From NCBI GenBank assembly GCA_963542695.1, contig CAUTYX010000023.1, positions 1 to 19,479 of the forward strand: a DNA stretch of 19,479 nucleotides, given 5' to 3'. A program made the translations under genes and the position numbers. Origin of the DNA: RUG100 sp963542695. GTDB taxonomy: Bacteria > Bacillota > Clostridia > Peptostreptococcales > Anaerovoracaceae. The notes under the pieces are model-generated. The model was not told where the DNA came from. It made no database searches and worked only from the letters and a program-made list of their open reading frames with translations. Shown here in pieces: positions 1-7,181 of this stretch (position 1 is the first letter of the stretch; the number at the start of each line of letters is the position of its first letter).

Positions 1-24
1 GCGTCAGATGTGTATAAGAGACAG
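1..24. other. Nextera (Tn5) sequencing adapter remnant, left end
   Basis: Bases 6-24 are exactly the 19-base Tn5 mosaic end used in Nextera libraries. Bases 1-5 (GCGTC) are the end of the read-1 side adapter. This is library sequence left in the assembly, not a genomic transposon end. It matters because it extends the first reading frame with five false residues (start codon GTG at 10, then YKRQ), the well-known VYKRQ adapter peptide. Confidence 0.98.
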
Positions 25-636
25 AATCAAGAGATACAAGAAATATCGCAAGAACAGGAGCTGCCGGCAGAAAAAGAAGAAATCGAAATTATCATAAAGC
101 GAAGCCATCGAAAAACTTTAGCGATAGAAGTCCACCACGATGGAACGGTGATTCTTCGCGCCCCAAAGAGAGCCGATGAAAAACGAATTGGAGCATTTTT
201 AGACCGACGCCGGCAGTGGATTGCCGACCATTATCACAAGGCCTTGGAAAGACGAGAAATGCTATCTTCTGTGGAGATGCTGTCCGGAGAAGACATCAAG
301 GTGCTAAAGGAACAGGCTAGAGACCATATAAGGGAAAAAGTAGACCGCTATAGCCGGCAAATGGGCATTACCTATGGAAAGATAAACATCGGCTGCCAAA
401 AGACTCGTTGGGGGAGTTGTAGCAGCAAAGGAAACTTGAGTTTTAATTGTCTTTTAGAGTTGGTCCCGGAAAAGGCCATGGACTATGTGGTGCTTCATGA
501 GCTATGCCACCGAGTAGAGCTAAATCATTCAAAGGCGTTCTGGCAACTGGTGGGGAAATGGATGCCGGATTACCAAGAACCAAAGGAATGGCTAAAAGAA
601 CATGGTCAAGAGATAATGGCAAAAATCGGTCGTTGA
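25..636 (+). CDS. YgjP-like (DUF45) zinc metallopeptidase, 5'-truncated
   Basis: This is the C-terminal part of a DUF45/YgjP-like metal-dependent hydrolase, a cytoplasmic family related to SprT/M48 gluzincins whose substrate is not settled. The frame stays open into the adapter, so the true start lies off the contig; codon 25-27 is the first genomic codon. Numbering from the GTG at 10, the zinc motif HELCH is at residues 163-167 and a further His (NH) at 173. These are preceded by the family's conserved KTRWGSCSSKGNLSFN block (residues about 131-146). The N-terminal part has the usual basic strand-rich segment (IKRSHRKTLAIEV). The C-terminal end is complete, with stop TGA at 634-636. Little is missing, since family members are usually about 220-250 residues. 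Family assignment is firm; the substrate is unknown. Confidence 0.9.
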   Translation, partial: NQEIQEISQEQELPAEKEEIEIIIKRSHRKTLAIEVHHDGTVILRAPKRADEKRIGAFLDRRRQWIADHYHKALERREMLSSVEMLSGEDIKVLKEQARDHIREKVDRYSRQMGITYGKINIGCQKTRWGSCSSKGNLSFNCLLELVPEKAMDYVVLHELCHRVELNHSKAFWQLVGKWMPDYQEPKEWLKEHGQEIMAKIGR

Positions 637-661
637 CAAGATACTGGATAATTATTACAGT
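633..661 (+). promoter_or_regulatory. Candidate sigma-A promoter for the 727-1329 gene
   Basis: A perfect -35 box, TTGACA, lies at 633-638 and overlaps the stop codon of the metallopeptidase gene. After a 17-base spacer comes TACAGT (656-661), which matches 4 of 6 bases of the -10 consensus. Transcription would start near 668, about 60 bases before the ATG at 727. Support is from sequence pattern only; the -10 is imperfect. Confidence 0.45.
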
Positions 662-726
662 TGAGTAGTGGAGAGTGATTTCAGATTGCAAAGAAACACA
701 AAAACCAGATAGAAAGGAATACACTC

Positions 727-1329
727 ATGAGAGATGTATGTACCATTAGTGACGGGTATTTTGAGCAACACCGGATTAACCCTCGTTCGGGAGCCGGTTT
801 TATGTACATTTTAATGACATCTCCTCCTCATGTTATGGAGCAGATGCGTGAACAAATGAAAAATATGCCTTTAACTGACAAAGATAGAGTGCATGAGAAG
901 GCCATTGCTCAGGCAGAGAGTAAAGATGAAATTTTTCGCTTGATGCGAACAAAGATGATTGGAGCCAATAGGGAACTGCTTCATCGAAAACTGGGCGAAC
1001 ACGAAGAAGATGTCCTTGCTATTATCAAAGAGCATATCGTAACGACAAAAAATGATGCCTTTATTGATAATGCCGTATGGTTTTTGGGAGTGTGCAAAGA
1101 GGATTGCACCAATTGGATTTGGACACACTTAAATCAGGTGGATGATTTGTTTTTGCAGTCGCTTCTGTGCATGATTTTGGGTATTCGCGGTGATGAAAGC
1201 TTCATTCCTTTCTTAAAAGAAAAGGTGGACTATTTTGAATCTGCTTTCCCGGGAAAAGGGTTGGAGCAGGGTAGCTTGTTCGGGCTTCGTCACATGCAGG
1301 CAAGGATGGCCATGGCACAGCAAGGCTAA
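727..1329 (+). CDS. Uncharacterised helical protein (HEAT-like), 200 aa
   Basis: I do not recognise this protein. It is a soluble 200-residue product with no signal peptide or membrane segment. The middle and C-terminal parts (about residues 75-175) read as successive amphipathic helices, including NAVWFLGVCKEDC and FLQSLLCMILGIRGDESFIPFL. The GD(E)SFIPFL turn-and-helix pattern resembles HEAT/Armadillo repeat adaptors, so a protein-binding role is possible but only inferred. The start is well supported: AGAAAGGA (711-718) sits 8 bases before ATG 727. A promoter-like TTGACA box lies upstream. The stop codon (1327-1329) overlaps the stop of the convergent antiporter gene (1326-1328), and a strong intrinsic terminator for this strand lies 30 bases further on, inside that gene. 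Confidence 0.8.
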   Translation: MRDVCTISDGYFEQHRINPRSGAGFMYILMTSPPHVMEQMREQMKNMPLTDKDRVHEKAIAQAESKDEIFRLMRTKMIGANRELLHRKLGEHEEDVLAIIKEHIVTTKNDAFIDNAVWFLGVCKEDCTNWIWTHLNQVDDLFLQSLLCMILGIRGDESFIPFLKEKVDYFESAFPGKGLEQGSLFGLRHMQARMAMAQQG

Positions 1330-2291
1330 TGGGCTAAGAAAATAAAATAAGCGGAAATCATGGCAACGGGACAGATAATCTGCGTTGCCATATTTTTGTA
1401 CCGAAGGAGCACCAACATAAAAACGGATTGCACCAAGCCGGCAATCACCAACATTCGCGTGCTGCTTTCGCTAAAATCGTAAAGACCGCCACCTAAATAC
1501 AAAATGTCTGTAATCGTTAAGATGATAAAATTGAAAATATTACTGCCGACAATATTACCCACAGCAATGTCGTGATTTTTAATGCGGAATAAGGTAAAAG
1601 TAGAAGATAGTTCCGGTAGGGAAGTAGCAACGCCTAGGAGTAAAGCACCGGCAAATCCCTGTTCCAAGTGGAGCTTGTGAGCAATGGAGTCGGTGGCATA
1701 GGTGAGTAAAATACTGATTACCACAATACATACGCTGGTAACTACCAATCTGATGATTAGCTGTCGTAAGGATAATGCCGATGGAACCGTTTCTATAGTT
1801 TGGTCTTCTCGGTCATCGGAATTTTCTCCGTTCTCTCCTGACATTTTCCTAAGACCGATGATGTAGAAACTCAATAGCAGGAAAGATGTGATGCTGATTG
1901 TTATGACGGAAAACGATACTGGTCCGTAGCAGTTCAGAAATACAGCAATAAAGGAGAGGACGACCATCAGACCTGTAATACTGTGGGAAGAAGAAATCTC
2001 AGAGTTACGGAAACTCTTAAAAAACAGCAGTATTAAAACCCCCAGAAGAAAACTGTTAAACATGTCGCTTCCCATGATGTTGCCAAGGCACAGCCCCGGC
2101 TTGTGCAGCATTAAGGTTGATGATAAACTGGTAAACAGTTCCGGTAGGGAGGTTACAGCTGACAACATAACCCCACCAATAAAAGCACCGGACAAGCTGG
2201 TTTGCTTGTCCAGAATATCTACATATTTAGCTGCCAAGTTAGACGCAAAGACGACGGCGGCAGCAAGGATTATATAAATGACATAAATCAT
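1326..2291 (-). CDS. Sodium/calcium exchanger-family antiporter (CaCA, YrbG-like)
   Basis: An integral membrane cation antiporter of 321 residues, the usual length for bacterial YrbG-type members that swap Ca2+ or another cation for Na+ or H+. Two inverted alpha-repeats are plain. The first is near residues 38-80: GGVMLSAVTSLPELFTS, then GNIMGSDMFN. The second is near 215-260: GALLLGVATSLPELSST, then GNIVGSNIFN. The SLPEL glutamates and the GN-GSN motifs are the ion-binding residues of the family. About ten hydrophobic segments are visible. An acidic, hydrophilic loop (GENGENSDDREDQ, around residue 155) separates the halves. A GGA site lies rather far (13 bases) from the ATG at 2291, and a good promoter precedes it at 2348-2377. 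The gene is convergent with 727-1329. The ion specificity cannot be read from sequence. Confidence 0.93.
   Translation of the reverse strand: MIYVIYIILAAAVVFASNLAAKYVDILDKQTSLSGAFIGGVMLSAVTSLPELFTSLSSTLMLHKPGLCLGNIMGSDMFNSFLLGVLILLFFKSFRNSEISSSHSITGLMVVLSFIAVFLNCYGPVSFSVITISITSFLLLSFYIIGLRKMSGENGENSDDREDQTIETVPSALSLRQLIIRLVVTSVCIVVISILLTYATDSIAHKLHLEQGFAGALLLGVATSLPELSSTFTLFRIKNHDIAVGNIVGSNIFNFIILTITDILYLGGGLYDFSESSTRMLVIAGLVQSVFMLVLLRYKNMATQIICPVAMISAYFIFLAH
1360..1397 (+). terminator. Rho-independent terminator for 727-1329, inside the opposing gene
   Basis: ATGGCAACG (1360-1368) pairs perfectly with CGTTGCCAT (1383-1391). An inner CAGA/TCTG helix extends the hairpin, and five T residues follow at 1393-1397. 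It lies 30 bases after the stop of the 727-1329 gene and is oriented for plus-strand transcripts. The same bases encode residues near the C-terminus of the minus-strand antiporter. Read from the minus strand, the hairpin has no T tract after it. Confidence 0.8.
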
Positions 2292-2347
2292 GGAATGAAA
2301 AAAATCCTTTCTTGTATGATGCCTTGTTTTTCGCGGTATTTCTACTA

Positions 2348-2377
2348 ATTATATACGGTAAAAACAATCATCGTCAA
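2348..2377 (-). promoter_or_regulatory. Sigma-A promoter for the antiporter gene
   Basis: Read on the minus strand, a -35 box TTGACG (2377 down to 2372) is followed after 18 bases by a perfect -10 TATAAT (2353 down to 2348). Transcription would start near 2341, about 50 bases before the antiporter ATG at 2291. Confidence 0.65.
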
Positions 2378-2390
2378 ATTGAAAATTGAC
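2373..2390. promoter_or_regulatory. Possible operator: GTCAA-N8-TTGAC inverted repeat
   Basis: Five-base arms GTCAA (2373-2377) and TTGAC (2386-2390) flank an AT-rich centre. They lie across the -35 boxes of both divergent promoters. A bound regulator could control both directions, but part of the symmetry comes from having two opposed -35 boxes. No regulator gene is adjacent. Confidence 0.3.
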
Positions 2391-2407
2391 CATATATATT
2401 GTATGAT
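2379..2407 (+). promoter_or_regulatory. Sigma-A promoter for the ABC transporter pair
   Basis: TTGAAA (2379-2384), a 17-base spacer and TATGAT (2402-2407) each match the consensus at 5 of 6 positions. An alternative TTGACC (2386-2391) with TAGAAT (2407-2412) has a shorter 15-base spacer. The predicted start near 2414 leaves a leader of about 29 bases before the ATG at 2443. Confidence 0.6.
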
Positions 2408-2442
2408 AGAATCCATAACCGTTTTTAGTACTGGAGGAACGA

Positions 2443-4650
2443 ATGATTAAACTTCAAAACGTTTCAAAATATTACTACCGTAAAGGGATGGTTGCCAGTG
2501 GTATAGCCAAGGTGGACTTAGAATTTGATATTGGGGAGTTCATTGTTATTACTGGTGAATCCGGTAGTGGAAAATCAACCTTGTTAAACGTTATTTCTGG
2601 TGTAGACACCTATGAAGAAGGGGAAATGTACATCGATGGCAAAGAAACCAGCCATTACAGTACAGAAGACTTTGAAGATTATAGACGCCGGTATATTGCC
2701 AATATATTTCAGGGATTTAATCTAATTAACAGCTATACAGTCAAGCAAAACGTTGAACTGATATTAGAGGTAAACGGCTACGATAAGGACGAAATTGCCA
2801 AAAGAGTACCTAAGATCATAGAACAAGTTGGATTGGAAGAGTATACCAACACCAAGGTATCAAAACTATCCGGAGGACAACAGCAGCGTGTATCCATTGC
2901 ACGAGCTTTGGCAAAGGATACGGCTATCATTACAGCCGATGAACCGACCGGGAATTTAGACAGTGAATCGGCCGAAGGTGTTGTAAAGCTGCTTCATGAA
3001 ATTGCCAAAAACAAGTTGGTAATCATTGTTACACATAACTTTGAGCAATTTGAACAATATGCCACTCGTATTATTAAAATGAGCGACGGTCACGTATCTG
3101 AGGATAATGTGCTGCAAGAGGCCGAAAAGCAACAGGTGGCTCATGCCGTAGGATACGATAAAATGAGACCTTTGGTAAAGGCACGAATCGGTGTACGAAA
3201 CGCCTTCAATATTGTGCCTAAATTTTTGTTGCTACTGGCAGTATTTCTTTTTATGGTGGTATCCGTAACAGCAATTTATGTCAACATTAAAAACAACAGT
3301 GCGGCTCGCAATGCAGAGGGCAGTAATGAGTTTTTTTCCAATTATTCCAACAAACGAATTGTTGTTCGCCATCAGGACAAAACACCGCTGACCAAAGCCG
3401 ACTATGCCACATTTAAGAAGATAAAACATGTTACCAGTATTGCCAAAGATGATGTATTGCTGGATCAGAGCGTATATATTGAGGATGATTCGTTGAGCTT
3501 CTATGGCTATCCATATGATGTGGGCGCCTTAGAAGGTAGCGTTGACCAAGGGGAAAATCCAAAAGCTGACAACGAGGTGGCTATTTGTATCAACAAAGAC
3601 AGCCTTGGCGTTCCAGCTAGTGAGGTAATTGGGAAGACCTGTGATCTTTCTATGGAAAAAGACAACTCTACAAAAATTAGAATTAAAATCTCCGGTGTCA
3701 AATTTACAAAGGAAAAAAATGATTTGGACAGTGGGAAAATTTATGTTTCCGGAAAAAATTTGGCCAAATTACGGAATTCCGCCTATATGCAGGCAAGTAC
3801 TGTTATTACAAGAGCCGGCAAGCAAAAATTCAAGTACACCTCCGAGGAAGGCATGTACATGATTACTGTCTCCGGAAATGTTGCACAGGGAAATGCAATC
3901 GTTCCCGAAGAACTGGATGATGCATTTCCTAATGGCACGGCAAAGGGGAAAAAAATAAAGATTTCCGCTAAAAATATGTACTACACAGAAGAAAGCAACC
4001 TGAAAGTTGCCGGTGTGTATACAGAAAAGAATTATAAAAAGCTTACCGGAAAATCCAACTTTGAGGATAACATGAGTCAAATTTTCATTAATCGAGAGGA
4101 TTATAAGAAAATGTTTACCCATGACAACTACCAAAGCAGTGTTTTTGTGGATGATGCCGGAAATGTAGAAGAAGTAAAGGCAGCACTGGAATCCGGTGGA
4201 TACAAGGCCTTAGATCTGAAAAATGCCTTAATGCGAGCAGGTACAGAAGATTTAATCAAGGTTATACAGGTACCTCTATCCATTATTTTGCTTATTGCTG
4301 TATTCTTCATTTCCTATTTCGTTATTCGTTTGATTCTGCGTTCCAGAAACGCTTACTTTGGAATCTTGCGTATGCTGGGATTGCCACGGCAAGACTGCCG
4401 GCGGATTTTGGATGTGGAACTTCTGACCATAGTGGCCATTGCCTACGGGTTGTTCCTGGCGGTCATTCTTGTTATGAAGATGGATATATTGGGTATTGAA
4501 ATGCTCAAAACCCTAGTATCCCATATGCAACTGCGAGACTTCTTTATACTGCCGGCCATGTTGCTTGTGATTGCATACCTGGTATCCGGTCGATTTACCA
4601 GATCTCTCTTCAAGGATTCGGCTATGAACAACTATAGAGAGGAGGCCTAA
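2443..4650 (+). CDS. MacB/FtsX-type ABC transporter, fused ATPase-permease (first of pair)
   Basis: A 735-residue half-transporter of the MacB-like (type VII) ABC superfamily, which uses ATP hydrolysis for transenvelope force or export rather than classic alternating access. The ATPase domain covers residues 1-230: Walker A GESGSGKS (38-45), Q-loop Gln90, signature LSGGQ (142-146), Walker B IITADE (162-167) and H-loop His198. One membrane helix follows (about 261-280), then a large extracellular domain (about 285-605) and three C-terminal helices (about 609-630, 660-680, 700-716). The typical FtsX motif GILRMLGLPRQDC lies after the second helix. The start is set by GGAGG (2433-2437), 5 bases before the ATG. 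The gene is one base upstream of its paralogue, so the two products probably form a heterodimer. No two-component genes or accessory protein lie nearby, so the substrate (antibiotic, peptide or lipid) cannot be inferred. Confidence 0.92.
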   Translation: MIKLQNVSKYYYRKGMVASGIAKVDLEFDIGEFIVITGESGSGKSTLLNVISGVDTYEEGEMYIDGKETSHYSTEDFEDYRRRYIANIFQGFNLINSYTVKQNVELILEVNGYDKDEIAKRVPKIIEQVGLEEYTNTKVSKLSGGQQQRVSIARALAKDTAIITADEPTGNLDSESAEGVVKLLHEIAKNKLVIIVTHNFEQFEQYATRIIKMSDGHVSEDNVLQEAEKQQVAHAVGYDKMRPLVKARIGVRNAFNIVPKFLLLLAVFLFMVVSVTAIYVNIKNNSAARNAEGSNEFFSNYSNKRIVVRHQDKTPLTKADYATFKKIKHVTSIAKDDVLLDQSVYIEDDSLSFYGYPYDVGALEGSVDQGENPKADNEVAICINKDSLGVPASEVIGKTCDLSMEKDNSTKIRIKISGVKFTKEKNDLDSGKIYVSGKNLAKLRNSAYMQASTVITRAGKQKFKYTSEEGMYMITVSGNVAQGNAIVPEELDDAFPNGTAKGKKIKISAKNMYYTEESNLKVAGVYTEKNYKKLTGKSNFEDNMSQIFINREDYKKMFTHDNYQSSVFVDDAGNVEEVKAALESGGYKALDLKNALMRAGTEDLIKVIQVPLSIILLIAVFFISYFVIRLILRSRNAYFGILRMLGLPRQDCRRILDVELLTIVAIAYGLFLAVILVMKMDILGIEMLKTLVSHMQLRDFFILPAMLLVIAYLVSGRFTRSLFKDSAMNNYREEA

Positions 4651-4651
4651 A

Positions 4652-7129
4652 ATGATTCGACTGGAGAATGTTAACAAGTATTTTAACAAGAAGAAAAAAA
4701 ATGAAATCCACGTTATCAATGAAACCTCTCTGGATTTTGACAAAAAAGGATTGGTTGGGTTGTTGGGCCCATCCGGATGCGGTAAGACCACATTGCTGAA
4801 TGTAATAGGTGGTCTTGATAAGGTTAATAGCGGAGATATCTATGTCAATGGAGAGCGACTGACCCGGCGGCGTAGTGGCAAAATTGATGAAATAAGAAAT
4901 CTTAACATCGGGTATATCTTCCAAAACTATAACTTGGTAGACGAGCTTACTGTCTTTGATAATGTGGCTATGGTCTTGAAGATGATTGGCGTTCGCAGCA
5001 AGTCGGAAATCCGATCCAAGGTAAATTATGCCCTGGAAATGGTGGGCATGTATCGGTATCGAAACCGGTTTGCAGACATGCTCTCCGGCGGTGAACGGCA
5101 GCGTGTAGGCATTGCTAGAGCCATTGTAAAAAACCCACACGTTATCATTGCCGATGAACCTACGGGAAACTTAGATAGTCGTAACACCATTGATGTTATG
5201 AATATCATAAAATCCATTTCAAGAACCCGGCTGGTTATTCTGGTTACCCACGAAGAGGAACTGGCAAAGTTTTATTGCAGTCGGATTGTACGCATTAGCG
5301 ATGGGAAAGTTATCAGCGATGAAGCAAACGAGAATGCCGATGATTTAGATTATCGTATTGATAATAATATTTACCTGGATGACATTAAGAGTCACAATAC
5401 GGTAGAGACAGACAAAGGAACCATTCAGGTCTATTCCGATCAGCCGGAAGCGGCGGATTTGAATATTGTTATTCGCGGCGGCAATATATATATTCAATCC
5501 GTAAACAAAAATTACAGAACAGAAGTGCTAGATAGTGATGCCGGTATCCAGTTGGTAGAAGGCAAGTATAAAGAGATGACGGAAGCGGATTTCTTTGCCC
5601 ATCAATTCGATCCGCGAAAGTTGCGTCGTTCAGGAGAAGCAAAGTATTCTTCCATCTTGTCTTTGCGGGAAATGTTTAAGGCCGGATTTAAAAAAGTACG
5701 AGACTATAAAGCTATAAAGAAGGTTCTTCTGGTAGGATTTTTCGTATCGGCTATGTTTGCTGTCTACTCTCTGTCCAATATTGCAGGGGTACTCCATGTG
5801 GATGACAGCAAATTTATCTCGGTAAACAAAGGATACCTGAAGATTGTTAAGAAAAACATACGGTTGGATGAATACAAAGAATATGAAGCCATTGATGGCG
5901 TCCAGTACGTGATGCCGGGTACATCGAAGGTTAACTTTCAGATTAGCTATGACGACTTTTACCAGACCAACGGCAAGTCGGGCACCCTTAGCGGGTCCTT
6001 GACTAGTATAAACAACATTCAGAAAAAGGATTTGGTGGCCGGTAGAATGCCAAAAAACAAAGAGGAAATTGTTATTGATAAACTGGTAGCCAATCGCCTC
6101 ATTAAAGGGAAATCGGAAATGGAAGAGATGCCTAGTACGGCACCTGCGGCAGGTATCAACACCGCCACTGATTTGTTAGGACGCAAGGCAAAAATAAAAG
6201 GCATGAAAGCCATGACCATTGTTGGATTGACCAATAAAGTAAATCCTTGTATTTATGCATCGGAGTCCCAATTTTTGGACATTATTGCCGGTAGTATGAG
6301 TGATGATGATTCCCAGATGTACAACGAAGGTGGTGCGCCGGAAGATGAAGGCGGAGATGATGGTGGTGAAGGAAAACTGGTCGACTACAATGACTATAAC
6401 TTTGATGGCGGGATCAAACCGACAGGAGACTACCAGGTAGTTGTCAGTGAAATGAAACAGGAAGAAATGCCGCTAAACAAGCTGATTGACAAGAAAGTCA
6501 ACGGCCACAAGCTAAAGGTAGTGGGATATTTTAAAGACGAAGACGGCAGCAATTTGATGCTGGTGAATACCAAAACTTTAGAGGAAAGCGTTATTGGAGG
6601 GAAATCCGGCATTACCATTTATGCCAGAAACAAAGACTATATCAAATCTCAACTAAAGGATTTGGGAGCCAATGTAGAAGACCCATACCAAAAATCCAGA
6701 GATAAATATATGTCTGAAAAGCAAAACACCATTCGTAGTGCCTTGATTTTGGCGTTGGCAGTATTGGCTATTTCCATCATTGAAATTTTCCTAATTATGC
6801 GAGCCAGCTTTATGTCTCGTATTCGGGAAGTGGGTGTATATAGAGCCATTGGTGTTAAAAAGCGGGATATCCGAAAGATGTTCCTAGGGGAAGTGTTTGC
6901 TGTGACGATACTGGCCGATGTGCCGGGGATAATCCTTATGTCCTACATTGTCTCGCGACTGCAAACCATTGCCTATTTGGCACCGAACTATATTATAAAT
7001 CCATTGATTGTTGTAGGTGCTACAGCGCTATTGTTCTTTGTAAATATATTCTTTGGATTGTTGCCGGTTTCCCGGTTGTTACGAAAGACACCGGCAGAAA
7101 TTTTGGCACGAAATGATGCAGGAAAGTAA
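4652..7129 (+). CDS. MacB/FtsX-type ABC transporter, fused ATPase-permease (second of pair)
   Basis: An 825-residue paralogue of the preceding protein. The ATPase domain (1-225) has Walker A GPSGCGKT (39-46), signature LSGGE (144-148), Walker B VIIADE (164-169) and His200. It has an extra 110-120 residues (about 232-350) between the ATPase and the first membrane helix (about 357-377); this strand-rich insert is absent from the partner. The extracellular domain (about 378-696) contains an acidic Gly/Asp/Glu-rich stretch at 549-590. The last three helices are near 697-718, 747-768 and 782-802, with the FtsX motif SRIREVGVYRAIGVKKRDI after the second. A perfect ribosome site (AGAGAGGAGG, 4636-4645) lies inside the end of the upstream gene, with 6 bases to ATG 4652, so translation is probably coupled. 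The fold and the pairing are well supported; the substrate is unknown. Confidence 0.92.
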   Translation: MIRLENVNKYFNKKKKNEIHVINETSLDFDKKGLVGLLGPSGCGKTTLLNVIGGLDKVNSGDIYVNGERLTRRRSGKIDEIRNLNIGYIFQNYNLVDELTVFDNVAMVLKMIGVRSKSEIRSKVNYALEMVGMYRYRNRFADMLSGGERQRVGIARAIVKNPHVIIADEPTGNLDSRNTIDVMNIIKSISRTRLVILVTHEEELAKFYCSRIVRISDGKVISDEANENADDLDYRIDNNIYLDDIKSHNTVETDKGTIQVYSDQPEAADLNIVIRGGNIYIQSVNKNYRTEVLDSDAGIQLVEGKYKEMTEADFFAHQFDPRKLRRSGEAKYSSILSLREMFKAGFKKVRDYKAIKKVLLVGFFVSAMFAVYSLSNIAGVLHVDDSKFISVNKGYLKIVKKNIRLDEYKEYEAIDGVQYVMPGTSKVNFQISYDDFYQTNGKSGTLSGSLTSINNIQKKDLVAGRMPKNKEEIVIDKLVANRLIKGKSEMEEMPSTAPAAGINTATDLLGRKAKIKGMKAMTIVGLTNKVNPCIYASESQFLDIIAGSMSDDDSQMYNEGGAPEDEGGDDGGEGKLVDYNDYNFDGGIKPTGDYQVVVSEMKQEEMPLNKLIDKKVNGHKLKVVGYFKDEDGSNLMLVNTKTLEESVIGGKSGITIYARNKDYIKSQLKDLGANVEDPYQKSRDKYMSEKQNTIRSALILALAVLAISIIEIFLIMRASFMSRIREVGVYRAIGVKKRDIRKMFLGEVFAVTILADVPGIILMSYIVSRLQTIAYLAPNYIINPLIVVGATALLFFVNIFFGLLPVSRLLRKTPAEILARNDAGK

Positions 7130-7181
7130 AGCGAGCAACGGTGCGTTGTGATAATAGAAAGTGATACAGTAGGAAGTATTG

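Noticed and set aside
10..24. GTG start of the first reading frame
   Set aside because: The codon lies within the Nextera adapter. The real start is beyond the contig.
6..24. Tn5 mosaic ends as evidence of a mobile element
   Set aside because: Both ends continue into Illumina adapter sequence, and the right end carries an index barcode, so they are library artefacts. There is no transposase gene.
1245..1256. TTTCCCGGGAAA perfect palindrome as an operator
   Set aside because: It lies well inside the 727-1329 gene, encodes ordinary residues (AFPGK) and has no promoter beside it.
4622..5140. 172-codon open frame on the minus strand within the second ABC gene
   Set aside because: It covers the Walker A and signature codons of a clear ATPase on the other strand, and no recognisable product is visible.
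7135..7149. CAACG-GTG-CGTTG hairpin after the ABC genes as a terminator
   Set aside because: The stem is only five bases and no T tract follows.
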